A program made the translations under genes and the position numbers. This document shows positions 44,299 through 55,199 of a stretch of DNA of 64,000 nucleotides, piece by piece (within the stretch, counting starts at the first letter, position 1; every line of letters starts with the position of its first letter). The notes under the pieces were generated by a model. That model did no database searches. It worked only from the letters and a program-made list of their open reading frames with translations, and was not told the origin of the DNA. The stretch comes from Epiperipatus broadwayi (lineage: Eukaryota; Onychophora; Udeonychophora; Euonychophora; Peripatidae). The DNA lies in NCBI GenBank assembly GCA_028023455.1, contig JAQFVV010006208.1, forward strand, positions 4,634,963 to 4,698,962, given 5' to 3'.

Positions 44299-44412
44299 TA
44301 CTCTTATTAACAGCAAGTGTAAGCATATGAAATGATGATCATGTAATGTCAGAAATAATTTGTTCGTTATACTTCAATAAATCGTTCATTGTCATAATTT
44401 TGTATGTTTTAG

Positions 44413-44556
44413 GATCTCGTGTGAAAACAATCCATGACTTTGGTTTTGTTATCCTGGAAATTTATCCTGTTTATCCTGAAGACTCAGGAGAATATACTTG
44501 CAAAGCCACTAACAAGCTCGGAGAAGCTGTCACTAAAGCAGTCCTAAAATGCCATA
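44413..44556 (+). CDS. sls: Kettin/titin-like exon: second half of Ig domain 6
   Basis: Acceptor TGTTTTAG at 44412, donor GTAAGA at 44557; 144 nt, phase 1-1. SRVKTIHDFGFVILEI, YPEDSGEYTCKA, ATNKLGEAVTKAVLKC, the closest match here to the kettin consensus. Confidence 0.94.
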
Positions 44557-44690
44557 GTAAGATGTTTTATTAAAATAAAATTTCCAATTTTATTTAGTTA
44601 TGTAATTTTACAGCGGATACCTTTTTTTTTTTTGATAAAGTTCAATGTGTTGAATTAAAAATATTTACTTCTTCATTTTTTTTTTTTTAG
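44557..44690 (+). other. Short intron (134 bp) between Ig modules 6 and 7
   Basis: GT at 44557, AG at 44689-44690 after a long T-run. No repeat. Confidence 0.9.
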
Positions 44691-44960
44691 GTAAACGTAG
44701 TATTATACTAGATACTCAGCTTCCAAAAAGCATGGAAACTAGTTTAGAACACATTCAGCAATTAGAAAGTTACGGCACTGGCATGATACCGGCTGTTTGG
44801 ACTGATCAAGATAGCAACCAGCCTCCAACCTTCATTACTAAGCTGCAAGACATCACCCTTAAAGAAGGTGATCTAATTCATTTGGAGTGCAGACTTATAC
44901 CCATTAATGATCCAACTCTTAAAGTTGAATGGTACTTCAACGGTAAACCATTACAACATG
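44691..44960 (+). CDS. sls: Kettin/titin-like exon: linker plus first half of Ig domain 7
   Basis: Acceptor TTTTTTTAG at 44690, donor GTAAGA at 44961; 270 nt, phase 1-1. Linker of about 43 residues from KRSIILDTQLPKS; the Ig starts PPTFITKL. B-strand cysteine present (HLECRL), VEWYF tryptophan, NGKPLQH. The other half is 12 kb away. Confidence 0.92.
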
Positions 44961-45439
44961 GTAAGAAATTTTTATTTATACTTTATCAAACATTTATTAC
45001 GAACTAATTGAAATTAGATTTCATTGTTGTTGCTTTTATTAAGGCTGTTTAATTGAACAGTTTAGTTTATTGCAATGTCTGACTTGAAAATGTATATTTG
45101 GAACATATTGTAAATAAAATGTTTATAGTAGTCGGATAGGAAGTAAATAAAGAAAAACCCTAAATAAAGTTACACTCTAGAAAATTAGTAATGCACACAT
45201 GCTGATTGTAAAAAAGTATACTAATAAGTAAATTATGCATATCAGGGTTAATTAAGCAGATTAAGGCAAATTATGCAAATGAAAAGTAACTATGCAGAGC
45301 AATATAGAGGAACTGTTTATTTCACAGTGAGGAGAAGCCATACAGAAAGGTGTAGTAGATTAAAGAATGCAAAAAGATTTTCTATTGTAATTGCTTTTGA
45401 ATTTGAATTTTGAACAACCAGCAAGCTTAAGAAATATGA

Positions 45440-45650
45440 TTTATTTCCTCTTGCTTACAGTTTCAACTTTTCTGCAGTCATCATCAGAGCTACAACATTT
45501 AAACATATACAATTAATATTTAACCATATATATATATGATGATGATGACTTCAGGGCAATTGAAACTGTAAGCAAGAGGAAATAAATCATATGTTAAAAG
45601 TGCATTGTAAAGTTTTAATTAAGGAGTATATGGTGAATTATATGTATATA
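45440..45650. repeat. Family D palindrome
   Basis: GATTTATTTCCTCTTGCTTA at 45439 and its mirror near 45578-45595. The minus core in the left arm keeps CTGATGATGACTGC and GAAAC; the right core is changed (GATGATGATGACTTC). It lies just upstream of the PLE relic at 45775. Confidence 0.72.
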
Positions 45651-45774
45651 ATTAATCAGTGTAAATAAGGAGAAGGGAAAGAAGTTTTAATACTTCAACA
45701 ACCAGCAAGAAAACTAGTTATTATATTAAAATTATATATTTTAGTTATCAATTAATCACATTATTCACATAGGT

Positions 45775-46660
45775 TCAGACTTGAATTGGACAGTTGAGCT
45801 GGAAGATAATAATCTAATTCAATATCTGGATTTAAAATTAAATGGACACACAATGCACTCCAGTTTAAAATAGCTATACCCACCCACTCCCATATTAGAG
45901 GATATATAGATATAAAATCTAAGGTACCTATGTCTCATAAATTTGCAGGGCTTAAAAACTTTTTATACCACAATTATTATTTATCTCAATATGAAGTAGA
46001 TAGAACTGAAAACATTCAACATTATGTGACTGAATTGATAAAAGCAGGTTATTACAAAATACCCATACATAAATATAAAGAGCAATTCAAAACTAAAATA
46101 ATTATTAAAACAGGCGATCATAGAAATATTAAAAGTTGAATTGCTCTACCATATTATGTCATGTCTGGGTAATAAAATAGCACAAATATGCTTGGATAAA
46201 TTTAATGTGAGATTCAGAACTCTCATAAATTTAAATAAGCTCATTAATACTACAAAAGATAAGATTTTAACACTGGATCAGGCTAATCTGGTTCATGTTA
46301 TAAACTGCAGCCAAAAACTACACCCACGTGTATATTATGGCAAGTCCAGGGCAAATCTTAGAATTAGAATGACTCAACATTCATTAATGTATAAAAAATC
46401 TAAGATTAAACTCTTTCGTAATCATGAGAGAGGACATGGCCATAGCTGTGGTCCGAATGCTGTTAAAGTGAGGTGGGAGGAAAAGAAACGATCCCAAACA
46501 GAAAATAAAAGAGGCACAGTTCCAAATGAATATGCAATGAACCGAAAAACTAATAGCATTTAAATCAGTAAAAAAATTAATGTTTTTCGTAGACTGACTA
46601 TGAATATGATGTGAAAGCAGTGAAAAGATTCTCACTTCAATAAATATTATTAAATTTTGT
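45775..46660 (+). pseudogene. Penelope-like element RT-to-GIY-YIG relic
   Basis: Broken frames: LIQYLDLKLNG (RT thumb-like), FLYHNYYLSQYEVDRTENIQ, then, after a stop near 46140, NVRFRTLINLNKLINT, LVHVINCSQKLHPRVYYGKS and RIRMTQHSLMYKK. The last two fit the GIY-YIG endonuclease of PLEs with the Y-Y-G motif kept. Several stops; a different copy from 25840-26500. Confidence 0.75.
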
Positions 46661-47689
46661 ATTTAAACTCCCATTTGTTAAATTTATGTTTGGTGCTGTA
46701 TGTTTATTTCTACTAACAATTTTGATGGCTATATAGCTGGCAATGTCAATATTTCCCTGCATTTGCACTTGTCAGTAAAGTTGATGTGATCATCCAAAAA
46801 TTCATGAATAACTGGAATTAGGATACTACATGCAGTAACAGAGATATTTGGATTTCTATGTATCATGGTGTATCTTGAATAGCATCATAATACCAAGTAC
46901 AAATGGATATACCTTGATATCTTTATGGGAACCGAAGACAGATATATTTACCTTTCAAAGTCATATGAATCTCTAGATCTAGAATAGGGGGAACTATATG
47001 CATTCTGGGAAAACAGTTTTATTGAAATATTCATTATCAGGAATTGAATATTAGCATTATACCTTTCTTTCACTATGTTATTAACAGTCCTAATCAAATA
47101 GGTATGGAGAACATGAGTCTGTGTGGTCAGATTTATGTACCCAACCTTTAACAATCAAACTATATTGGTAGAAACTATATGTAAATCTTGTATCCACATT
47201 TTGAACAATACATCAATTTAAAAAATAATAAAATTGCTAGATATTTCACATCATGATAATTTTTTTTATTATTAATTTAACTTTGATTTTAATATTTATT
47301 GCTGTCAATTTTCTTGTATAAGACTCATAATGTATATTTAATTTTGTCTTCAGACTATGGAACTATTAATAATCTCTGCAATGAAAGCACCTCCCTTCCC
47401 CAATAATATAGAAGAAAAAGAGAATTTTTTCCATCTCTCACTCAATCCAGATTTTAATATTTATATAGATATCAGTTTCTTCTACTGATAAGAATGTATT
47501 CTGATCAAGAATTGTGTGATAATTATATATAATGAGATTAGCTATCCATTGATTACTAATGCTTATATAAGTGGATCTATATTAGAGTGAGTTGCTTTCA
47601 ACTATGAGTTTCTCTTTACCGAAAGAGGAATTATCCTCGAGAAAACTGATAAAGGAATTATATAGGCTTTTTAAGTATTAACCATGTAA

Positions 47690-48910
47690 TCTAATGGACA
47701 CTTTTTAATTTATAACACAACTAAAATGGGTTGTCTAAGTGATTTGCATATATTTGCATACATCTCTATTAGACAAGCTAACAACAAACATTATTATTAT
47801 AACTATGAATATGGGAGCACGAAGTTCCCGAAAGCACTAAGCAAAAATAAACTTTTAATATAGCTTCACAGATGTGTGTTTCAAGCGCAATGTATAGATA
47901 ATAAAATAGTATAAAATAAATTTTTATCATAATAGTTTTTCTATGTTTTCTAAGTGTAATTTTGTCATGTAACATTTATAGTGCTTTATATTTTTAATGT
48001 AATTGATTATATCAACATACATAAATATTATCTCCACTTTTTATTTGGGAACATTACTAATGTTCTGATTTTATATCCATATCTGTCAATCGTATCAAAT
48101 ATAAAAATAGCTATATGAGGTTTCATTGCTACAATTGGAACACATTTAATAGGTAAAAGTGCTGTGGGTAAATTTGAATGTGGAGTCTGAAATGAAAAGG
48201 ACAGATTTGTGGTACTATGTATCGATTATTAATCTAGCATAATAAAAATGAGGCACACGAGTACGTTTAGTTATTTCTTATCAAATAACGTTAAACAATA
48301 AATTATATAATGGGAATTGATTGAATATTTATATGCTTATATATATATATTACAAAGAAATCAAGTCATATGTCACCTGACCTAATTTAACAAGATTGTA
48401 TTACAAATGTTATATATAGAGCTTGCAAATCCTAGCACCTCACTGAGGAAGCCAGCAGCAGAAACCGGTCTGGTGTTGGGAATATTCTGCAAAGCTTGTT
48501 AAGAGCTTATTTGCGAGTTCTATATATAACATATATATATATATATATGATAATTGGGTACATGTAATAATAATACATCACATTATAAATGGTAACAGTT
48601 AGTATAGAGCCGAAGGCATACAAAAATCGCAATGTTGACCATTATCTTCAGTGAGGATTCTACTGGGTAATGAATGCAGAGTTGAATTCCACTGAGCTTC
48701 TGGATACATGTTGATGCCAAGAGAAGATGCAGGCTAATTAGCTAACAAGTGATTATAGTCCATAGACAGTCCTTAGAAAAAACTTTTACTTCTATTATTG
48801 GTCAATTCATTATTTCCTGTTCAATCCGTTTTTTATTCATTTGATAGCTTGTCTTCTTTAATGCTTCCGGTTTTGACATACATGCACAGCGTGTGGTATT
48901 TGCAGAAAAA
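47690..48910 (+). mobile_element. PLE-associated tail, second co-linear copy
   Basis: Tail motif at 47801-47842: CTATGAATAT, GGGA...TCCC stem, GAAA, GCACTA. Then GAGGCACACGAGTACGTTTA (48250), AGTGAGGATTCTACTGGGTA (48649) and AATGCTTCCGGTTTTGACAT (48858), in the same order as at 37140-38160. The family C ribozyme (48428-48485) lies inside, probably as a separate insertion. Confidence 0.62.
48428..48485 (+). ncRNA. Family C hammerhead motif
   Basis: AAATCCTAGCACCTCA upstream, CTGAGGA (48443-48449, N7 = G, allowed), stem II AGCCAGCAGCA (short, GC/GC), GAAA (48461-48464), self-complementary ACCGGT, C17 at 48470, then TGGTGTTGGGA. Stem I forms with small bulges (GGTG/CACC, GGGA/TCCT). Flanked by GTTATATATAGAGC and its inverse. 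Stem II is the weak point. Confidence 0.68.
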
Positions 48911-49164
48911 AAAAATACTACATTATCAGGGATTCATTTTTTTGAGAAAAATTCAAATTGGAAATGGATATACAAGCAGTTGGATTATAGTTTGACTAAC
49001 AGAAATTATGTCTTTCATGATTGTAACATACTTTAATAGATTCAACACAGGAAAGCATTATTAATTAATAAAATATTAAATATGTGTCAATGCGAAGCTA
49101 GAAATACAAAAGCTTCTTCAAGAAGTATAATAACTACTCTTCTTATTGCATTGCCAAATGTATA

Positions 49165-49732
49165 TGCAGTATTCAAGGTCAAGGTATAAACATAATGTAT
49201 AATGAATATGTAAATAATAATAATTGTATAAAAATAATGAATATGTAAATGTAGAATAAAAGTAATGTATAAATAAAAATGTAAAATAACTATAGTAATT
49301 AAGTATAACAATGTGTAAAAATTACAATGTTATTAAATCATAGACAGTTGTATAATAATAGAAAGCTTAGCTGACCTTATAGGGTCAGAAAACTATGTAA
49401 AATACCATATATGGTGAGAAACGTGAAAATACTGTGTGTATGTAAAAACGTAAGTGAAAACACCATATATGGTTAGGAATGCAAAAGACTCCAGAAGTCT
49501 TGAGGGATATATAAACCCTCATAACCTGTTCTAATTGTTCTGATGTTCTAAAATGTTCTAAATACATTCTGATGTTCTGAATATGTTCTGAGTATGTTCT
49601 GAGTTTTAATTATTTTATTTCGCCTTATAATAGGCTATGTATATAGTTGAATTTAACCGTATTAAACTATAATCTTACCATCTCAATTCTGCCTTTGTCC
49701 ATTCATTTACTTGCGGGTCATAAGACACTGCA
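49165..49732 (+). repeat. 5' LTR (568 bp)
   Basis: TGCAGTATTCAAGG...AAGACACTGCA. A TATATAAACCCTC promoter-like segment lies at 49509-49520, followed by repeated GTTCTGA(A/T) units (49539-49604). About ten differences from the 3' LTR over 568 bp, so roughly 98% identical and a recent insertion. Confidence 0.93.
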
Positions 49733-49734
49733 AT

Positions 49735-49752
49735 TGGCGCAGTCGGCACAGG
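49735..49752 (+). other. Primer-binding site, tRNA-Ser-like
   Basis: TGGCGCAGTCGGCACAGG begins two bases after the 5' LTR. TGG is complementary to tRNA CCA, then C and GCAGTCG match the acceptor end CGACTGCG of an insect-type tRNA-Ser. The assignment to serine is from memory of acceptor sequences and is tentative. Confidence 0.65.
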
Positions 49753-49876
49753 AATCGAATCAAAGAAAGTGGCAGTAATACAGGAACGGAATTGCATTAA
49801 AAATTGGCTCGGTCATCATAGGATCAAATCTCGAAATAATTGCCTAAACAGCAAGTGGATTTGAATCAACAGAGAA

Positions 49877-51013
49877 ATGGCGAGCATAACGCAAGTTTCT
49901 ATTTGCGAATTTAATGTACAAAATCCGAGTGATTGGCCACTGTATATTCAGAGAATAAAAAACTACTTTATACTAAATAGTATTACGGAGAATACTGTAA
50001 AAGTAGCCTCATTACTTTGCTTTGCAGGTGTGAGAGTAATCGAAATAGCTAACAAACTGTGTGAAAATTCGCCGGAGACACAGAAATACGATAAGCTCGT
50101 AAAACAGCTAAATGAATATTTCAATCCCTAGCCATCCAAGTTTATTGCTCGATTGCACTTTAGAAGCAGAAGGCAAAGAAAGAATGAAAAAATAAAAGAA
50201 TATGACATTGGTTTAAGAGAGATGGCAAGGCCATGCCTTTACGGTAAATATTTAGATGAAGCCCTTATGGAACAGTTATTATATGGAATAAATGATGATC
50301 AGTTGAGGCAGATCTTATTGGCAATAAGAGATGTAACTTACGAAGAAGCTATCAGACATGCAACAGCGTATGAATTGCAGCTTGACCAAGCAAGAGAATT
50401 CAGAAGCTTTACGAGAACAGAAGCAGGACCACTTCAAACTACGATATTTAAAACGTTTGGAGTTAAACCCAAAACCGATAAACAAATTAAATGTTTTCGA
50501 TGTAGAAAAATCGGTCACAAAGCCCGTGATTGCAGTTTACCAGAAACTGAAAGTTATCGGAAAATAACCGAGTATCCCAAAAGATGGCACCACCATACAA
50601 AGCTGAACAGAGAATTTACGTGCGAAGCGATGGAAAGTAGCTACCTAAAAAGTGCTACTATAGACGAATCTGATCAAATTATGATAAAAATAAAAAAAAT
50701 CTACATAGAACCGCAAGTCAAAAATAATTACCCCAGCTTGTTCAAAAAACAACCAGGAAAACAAAAAACCTCGCCTGTAGAAATAGAATTAAGAGACAGA
50801 GGAAAACCTACTGTAACAAAACCCCGGAAAGTACCTATAGCACAGCAAAAATTGGCGCATCGAAACCACCACCAACAAACAGTAAATTGGCATAGCACAG
50901 CAAAGATCGCCAGCAACCGTCTCAACTCACAGACTATGTTAGGTGAAAAACCATACTTCTGGAGTGGGGGAGGAGTGCAATATTCAAGGTCAAGGTATAA
51001 ACATAATGTATAA
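49877..51013 (+). pseudogene. gag polyprotein with pol scrap, one in-frame stop
   Basis: One frame: MASITQVSICEFNVQNPSDW, a capsid-like region (DEALMEQLLYGINDDQLRQ), a CCHC zinc knuckle CFRCRKIGHKARDC, then NYPSLFKKQPG and KPTVTKPRKVPIAQQKLA, which matches the stretch just before the RT of Ty3-like pol. An in-frame TAG (50129-50131) interrupts capsid. The pol scrap joins directly to gag without a protease, so a deletion fused them; the last residues run into the 3' LTR. Confidence 0.85.
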
Positions 51014-51544
51014 TAAATATGTAAATAATAATAATTGTATAAAAATAACGAATATGTAAATGTAGAATAAAAGTAATGTATAAATAAAAATGTAAGATAA
51101 CTGTATAGTAATTAAGTATAACAATGTGTAAAAATTACAATGTTATTAAATCATAGACAGTTGTATAATAATAGAAAGCTTAGCTGACCTTATAGGGTCA
51201 GAAAACTATGTAAAATATCATATATGGTGAGAAACGTGAAAATACTGTGTGTATGTAAAAACGTAAGTGAAAACACCATATATGGTTAGGAATGCAAAGA
51301 CTCCAGAAGTCTTGATGGGTATATAAACCCTCATAACCTGTTCTAATTGTTCTGATGTTCTAAAATGTTCTAAATACATTCTGATGTTCTGAATACGTTC
51401 TGAGTATGTTCTGAGTTTTAATTATTTTATTTCGCCTTATAATAGGCTATGTATATAGTTGAATTTAACCGTATTAAACTATAATCTTACCATCTCAATT
51501 CTGCCTTTGTCCATTCATTTACTTGCGGGTCATAAGACACTGCA
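50976..51544 (+). repeat. 3' LTR (569 bp)
   Basis: TGCAATATTCAAGG...AAGACACTGCA, same order of features as the 5' LTR. Ends next to GTATA. Confidence 0.93.
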
Positions 51545-51554
51545 GTATACCATA

Positions 51555-51790
51555 TAATACTAAATTGTCCATTCACTTTACTACTGTTACAACAATATTT
51601 TATTTATCATACAGTTTAAAGAGGGAGGTATTAAAAGTATAACGGTAAATTTTTAAAATTTGAATTTGGAATTGAGGCTAGGGGATATAAAGTTCTGAAG
51701 AATATTGCTGCGGTAATCAAAACTATATGGTAAATAAAGCATTGTGTAACAGTAGTAAAGTGAATGGACAATTTAATATTCTATGAAATA
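51555..51790. repeat. Palindromic family D relative, right half of the LTR target
   Basis: TAAATTGTCCATTCACTTTA on the left and AAAGTGAATGGACAATTTAA on the right; TACTGTTACACAAT-like mirror segments inside. GTTCTGAAGAATATTGCTGC at 51693 is a decayed family D core (CTGAAGA, then ATCAAAA instead of GAAA). Confidence 0.68.
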
Positions 51791-52009
51791 CAAAAGCTAT
51801 TAAAGAAAATAGTATTAGCAATTAATATTCCTAATCTTTTAAGAATTTGGGAAGTATTTTTTAAATTTTAACAGTCTAATGATTGTGAAGGCTTAAGTAA
51901 ATTAATTGAGAATATATCAGACACTAAGAATTTTTTTTATAGATAACTAGAATAAAAATATAAATGCAAATTATCCACTCTACTTTGAACACTTTTTGGC
52001 AAAAATCTT

Positions 52010-52250
52010 TTATTGTACATATATGCATATACAGTCTTATGTTTCAACTGTCCTGCAGTCTTCTTCAGAGCCACTTTTACTGGGATTTTTTAAAAGTCAA
52101 AAAAACATTCTTTTACTTTTGAAAAATTAAAGTAAATGTACTGAATAAGACTGCAGGACAGTCGAAACATAAGATAGTGTATGCATATATGTACAATAGA
52201 AGGTTTTTGCTAAAAAATGGTCAAAGTAAAGTGAATAAATTATATTTATA
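52010..52250. repeat. Family D palindrome
   Basis: TACATATATGCATATACAGT and its mirror TGTATGCATATATGTACA. Left minus core CTGAAGA, GACTGC/GCAGTT-like stem, GAAA; right core has CTGAATA, GACTGCAGGACAGTC and GAAACATA. Stem II is a clean 5-6 bp hairpin in both. Confidence 0.72.
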
Positions 52251-52410
52251 TAAGATATTACATTAGTAAAAAGTCAGTCATATTTCACATGACCTATATA
52301 GCTTGTATTACCAATATGTAATATATAAAGAGCCTGCTAATAGCTCTAAACAAGCTTATTTTTTATGATAAATGCTACAAGAGAAAAGACCTGAAGCCTT
52401 TATCTATGAT

Positions 52411-52467
52411 GGTCCCCATCCCCAGACCGGTTTCAAGCTATGGCTCTCATCAGTGAGAAGCTAGGAC
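52411..52467 (-). ncRNA. Family C hammerhead ribozyme motif, canonical core
   Basis: Minus strand: GTCCTAGC, TTCTCA (52454-52459), CTGATGA (52447-52453), stem II GAGC/GCTT with loop CATA, GAAA, self-complementary ACCGGT, C17 at 52425, then TGGGGA (52419-52424) pairing fully with TTCTCA (G-T allowed). Every catalytic-core base is present, and unlike family D no base is inserted before stem II. Best single hammerhead in the window by core and stem II. Confidence 0.83.
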
Positions 52468-53199
52468 ATTAGATTCAAAATATTAACTCAAGCCAAGCAT
52501 TTATCTAATTCTTAAATATTAAGAAAAAGATCCAAATCTCCAGACACTTACATGTCTTCAAACTCAGCTCTTTAACCAAAGAAACTATATGAGCCTGAAC
52601 TTAATTCAGTGATCCCATATATAGCAAAATAAAGAAAGTGGTGAATTTGGTAATAAAAATATAGCAATTTTCCAGTAAATTTTCAACTGCAACAAGGTAG
52701 ATAATAATGAAAAGAAGGAATTTAGAAATGTCTTAAAACAATTCATTTATAAAAACTGAATTTCTGAAATTCTTTAAAATGATACATAAAGAACTAATGA
52801 TGATCAGAAAATATAGCTGCAAAATGGCAAATCTCCAAAGTATAAAACACTGATTTTAGTATTGGAGATATGTTGTTTCAGCAATAAAACAAATTGTGTC
52901 ATTATTACCAAAACAAGGGATAATGTTAATATGTGTGGAAATGTTTTATAATGTATTATATAGTTATAAAGAACAAGGAAATATATAATTATTTCAAGTA
53001 ACAATATGTTTTGAAATTTCAAGTATTTTTAATGAAGAGGTGAACTTCGCTGTGAAGAATGGGAAAGTTCTAAATGGTGAAAAGGTATTATATGATTGAA
53101 AAAAAAGTGCAGGTATGATAGTGATATTTAAGATAAATGAAAAAGAAAGTATTCAAAATTACAGACCTGCCAGCTGTTATTATCTAAAGTACATTTCTG

Positions 53200-53665
53200 A
53201 GTATAATAATCAATCTAAATAAAATTGAAACAAACAAGGAATTATATTTATAATTATTTAATTATCAACCCGGCTTTCATCTCTTATTGAGACCTTTTCA
53301 AGATATAAATTTTTATACATCACATGATCTATTAATTGCATCTATTCCATCTATTGGGCATTACCATCAACATTATAATTAACATTATACATATAAACGT
53401 ATAAATAAATAGCATAAAATAAAAAATACATAAAAAATAATAATAATAATTTTAAAACTATATAAATACATATTGAACGGGTCCGTTTAAAATATTAATT
53501 GCATCTATTCCATCTATTGGACATTACCATCAACATTATAATTAACATTATACATATAAACATATAAATAAATGGCATAAAATAAAAAATACATAAAAAA
53601 TAATAATAATAATAATAATTTTAAAACTATATAAATACATATTGAACGGGTCCGTTTAAAAGACA
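53200..53665. repeat. Dispersed repeat with a 169-bp tandem duplication
   Basis: TCTAAATAAAATTGAAACAA and CTCTTATTGAGACCTTTTCA as at 43490. From 53336 the block ATTGCATCTATTCCATCTAT to ATATTGAACGGGTCCGTTTA is repeated 169 bp later (53471 and 53640). On the minus strand at 53260-53310 is CTTGAAAAG, a GTCTC/GAGAT stem and GAAA, another hammerhead-like layout. Confidence 0.75.
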
Positions 53666-55199
53666 ATATTATTTAATTGGGTTTAAATACCTTTTAACAT
53701 AATTTTTAATTTATGTTTTTAATATTATGTAAATGGACCAGCCCTTCAAGCAGAGAGAAGAATACCATCGATAGCAGAGCCATCAATGATACCCACAATC
53801 AGATTGAGCTATGCAAATCATAACATGATCATATTTACAGACCATGGCCCATCTCAACTGCTAGATTCAAACCCCTGCCATCCAAAGCATTTTATTTATT
53901 TTGAGGATGAACCTCAGGTGCCAGCCAATCATAAGGTATACAATAAGCATGCTTTGGATGACAGGCCCACAATCCAGCGTTTCAAATATCCCATGACTAG
54001 CTCACACTCTGTCTCAGGGTTCAGCACATATTTACTTAACACATAAAATAACTCTATCCTAATTTGCTGGTGACGCAGTGACAAGAGAGCAAGAGAAAAT
54101 AGACAAAATAACAATTAAGGCAAACATTAATATTTAATTATTTACGCATACATATATTTAATATAACAATTAAAGATTTGATATAAGAAAAATATAAATG
54201 ACTTTAGGCTATAGTTATAATAGTCCATTAATTAAAGTTTATTCATTTAAAATAAAGAGTTCAGACTATGATCAGAATATATTTAAAAGTATCTTTACCT
54301 AGATTTTCATGATTGTCAATTCCCAACTGTTTGGATTTTTGGTTTCCATCGATGATTTCAGAGCTTGTTTTCTATTCTTTGTGTTGACAATGGGAGAGTT
54401 TGTGGTAGCATTTACTTACAATATAAGCATTGTTATGAGTATTGGTTCTGTTGATTTTCTTTTTGTTGAAGGTTTTGGGGGTCAAACCCCAGTTGAATAT
54501 CCTATAGTTGTCTAGCAATGCATGTTTCTAGATTTGTGGCTTTTGCATGGATGTTGACACAGCAGTAATTGACTGACTTACTACTGCATTTACAGTCTCC
54601 AAATATATGGATTTCTGGTTGTTTGGATTCTGCATTCTATCCAAACTGAACAGTAATAATCTGAACTGATGATGATCTAGCAGATTGTAACCCCGACTGA
54701 AGAACAATAATCAAGATGTAACTTTTATATCTTAACTCTCTCATTGTTTTATTTCATCTTGACTTGAATCTGTCTTTTAATTAATTTTACATTTCTTTAA
54801 TTAATTGATTTTTACATTTGCCTTAATCTTAATCCATTCAGATTCATCTAAACAATTTTGATAAGATAGTTTACATTTTTTTAATTAATACAATTTAATC
54901 AGCAATCTTATAATCTAATTAATTACATTTTTGAAAGTTTTACAAACATTTTTATTTTTGCAGACTAATTTTTAGTCTGATTTCACATTTGTTTATTTTA
55001 TACATTATAAAAGTTTTATTTACAAAGACAGCAGTTTTAAATTTTCTTTAATTCTATTTTAGATTTCTTCCCCCTTTTGCTAAGAAGTTTTATTCTAATA
55101 GAAAAATATTATGCAATCTTTTGCTTTTGCAAAATTTCATTTTAAAAGTCTTAAAACTAATCTTTTTTTTTTTTTAGAAAAAAAAAAAGAAACATGTAA

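Larger units (their letters stand above)
41414..44412 (+). other. Intron (3.0 kb) with family B and D palindromes
   Basis: Contains a family B inverted dimer (41697-41955), a family D palindrome (42330-42550), a repeat arm (43440-43960) and a small family B palindrome (44201-44298). 42560-43430 is AT-rich with a partial purine-rich duplication near 43285-43430. Confidence 0.8.
49165..51544 (+). mobile_element. Ty3-like LTR retrotransposon, internally deleted (2.4 kb)
   Basis: Two LTRs (49165-49732 and 50976-51544) start TG and end CA, flanked by 5-bp duplications GTATA (49160-49164, 51545-51549). A primer-binding site follows the 5' LTR, and a purine tract GGAGTGGGGGAGGAG precedes the 3' LTR. 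The interior carries gag and a scrap of pol; protease, most of RT, RNase H and integrase are gone. It is inserted into an older repeat whose halves resume on each side. Confidence 0.93.

Noticed and set aside
53786-54046. 86-residue open frame with a more normal composition
   Set aside because: No recognisable domain, partner exon or repeat relation; left unannotated.
53929-54114. Minus-strand open frame opposite the 86-residue frame
   Set aside because: Shadow of the plus-strand frame with no independent support.
54309-54515. 68-residue hydrophobic open frame
   Set aside because: T-rich intronic sequence; no family likeness.
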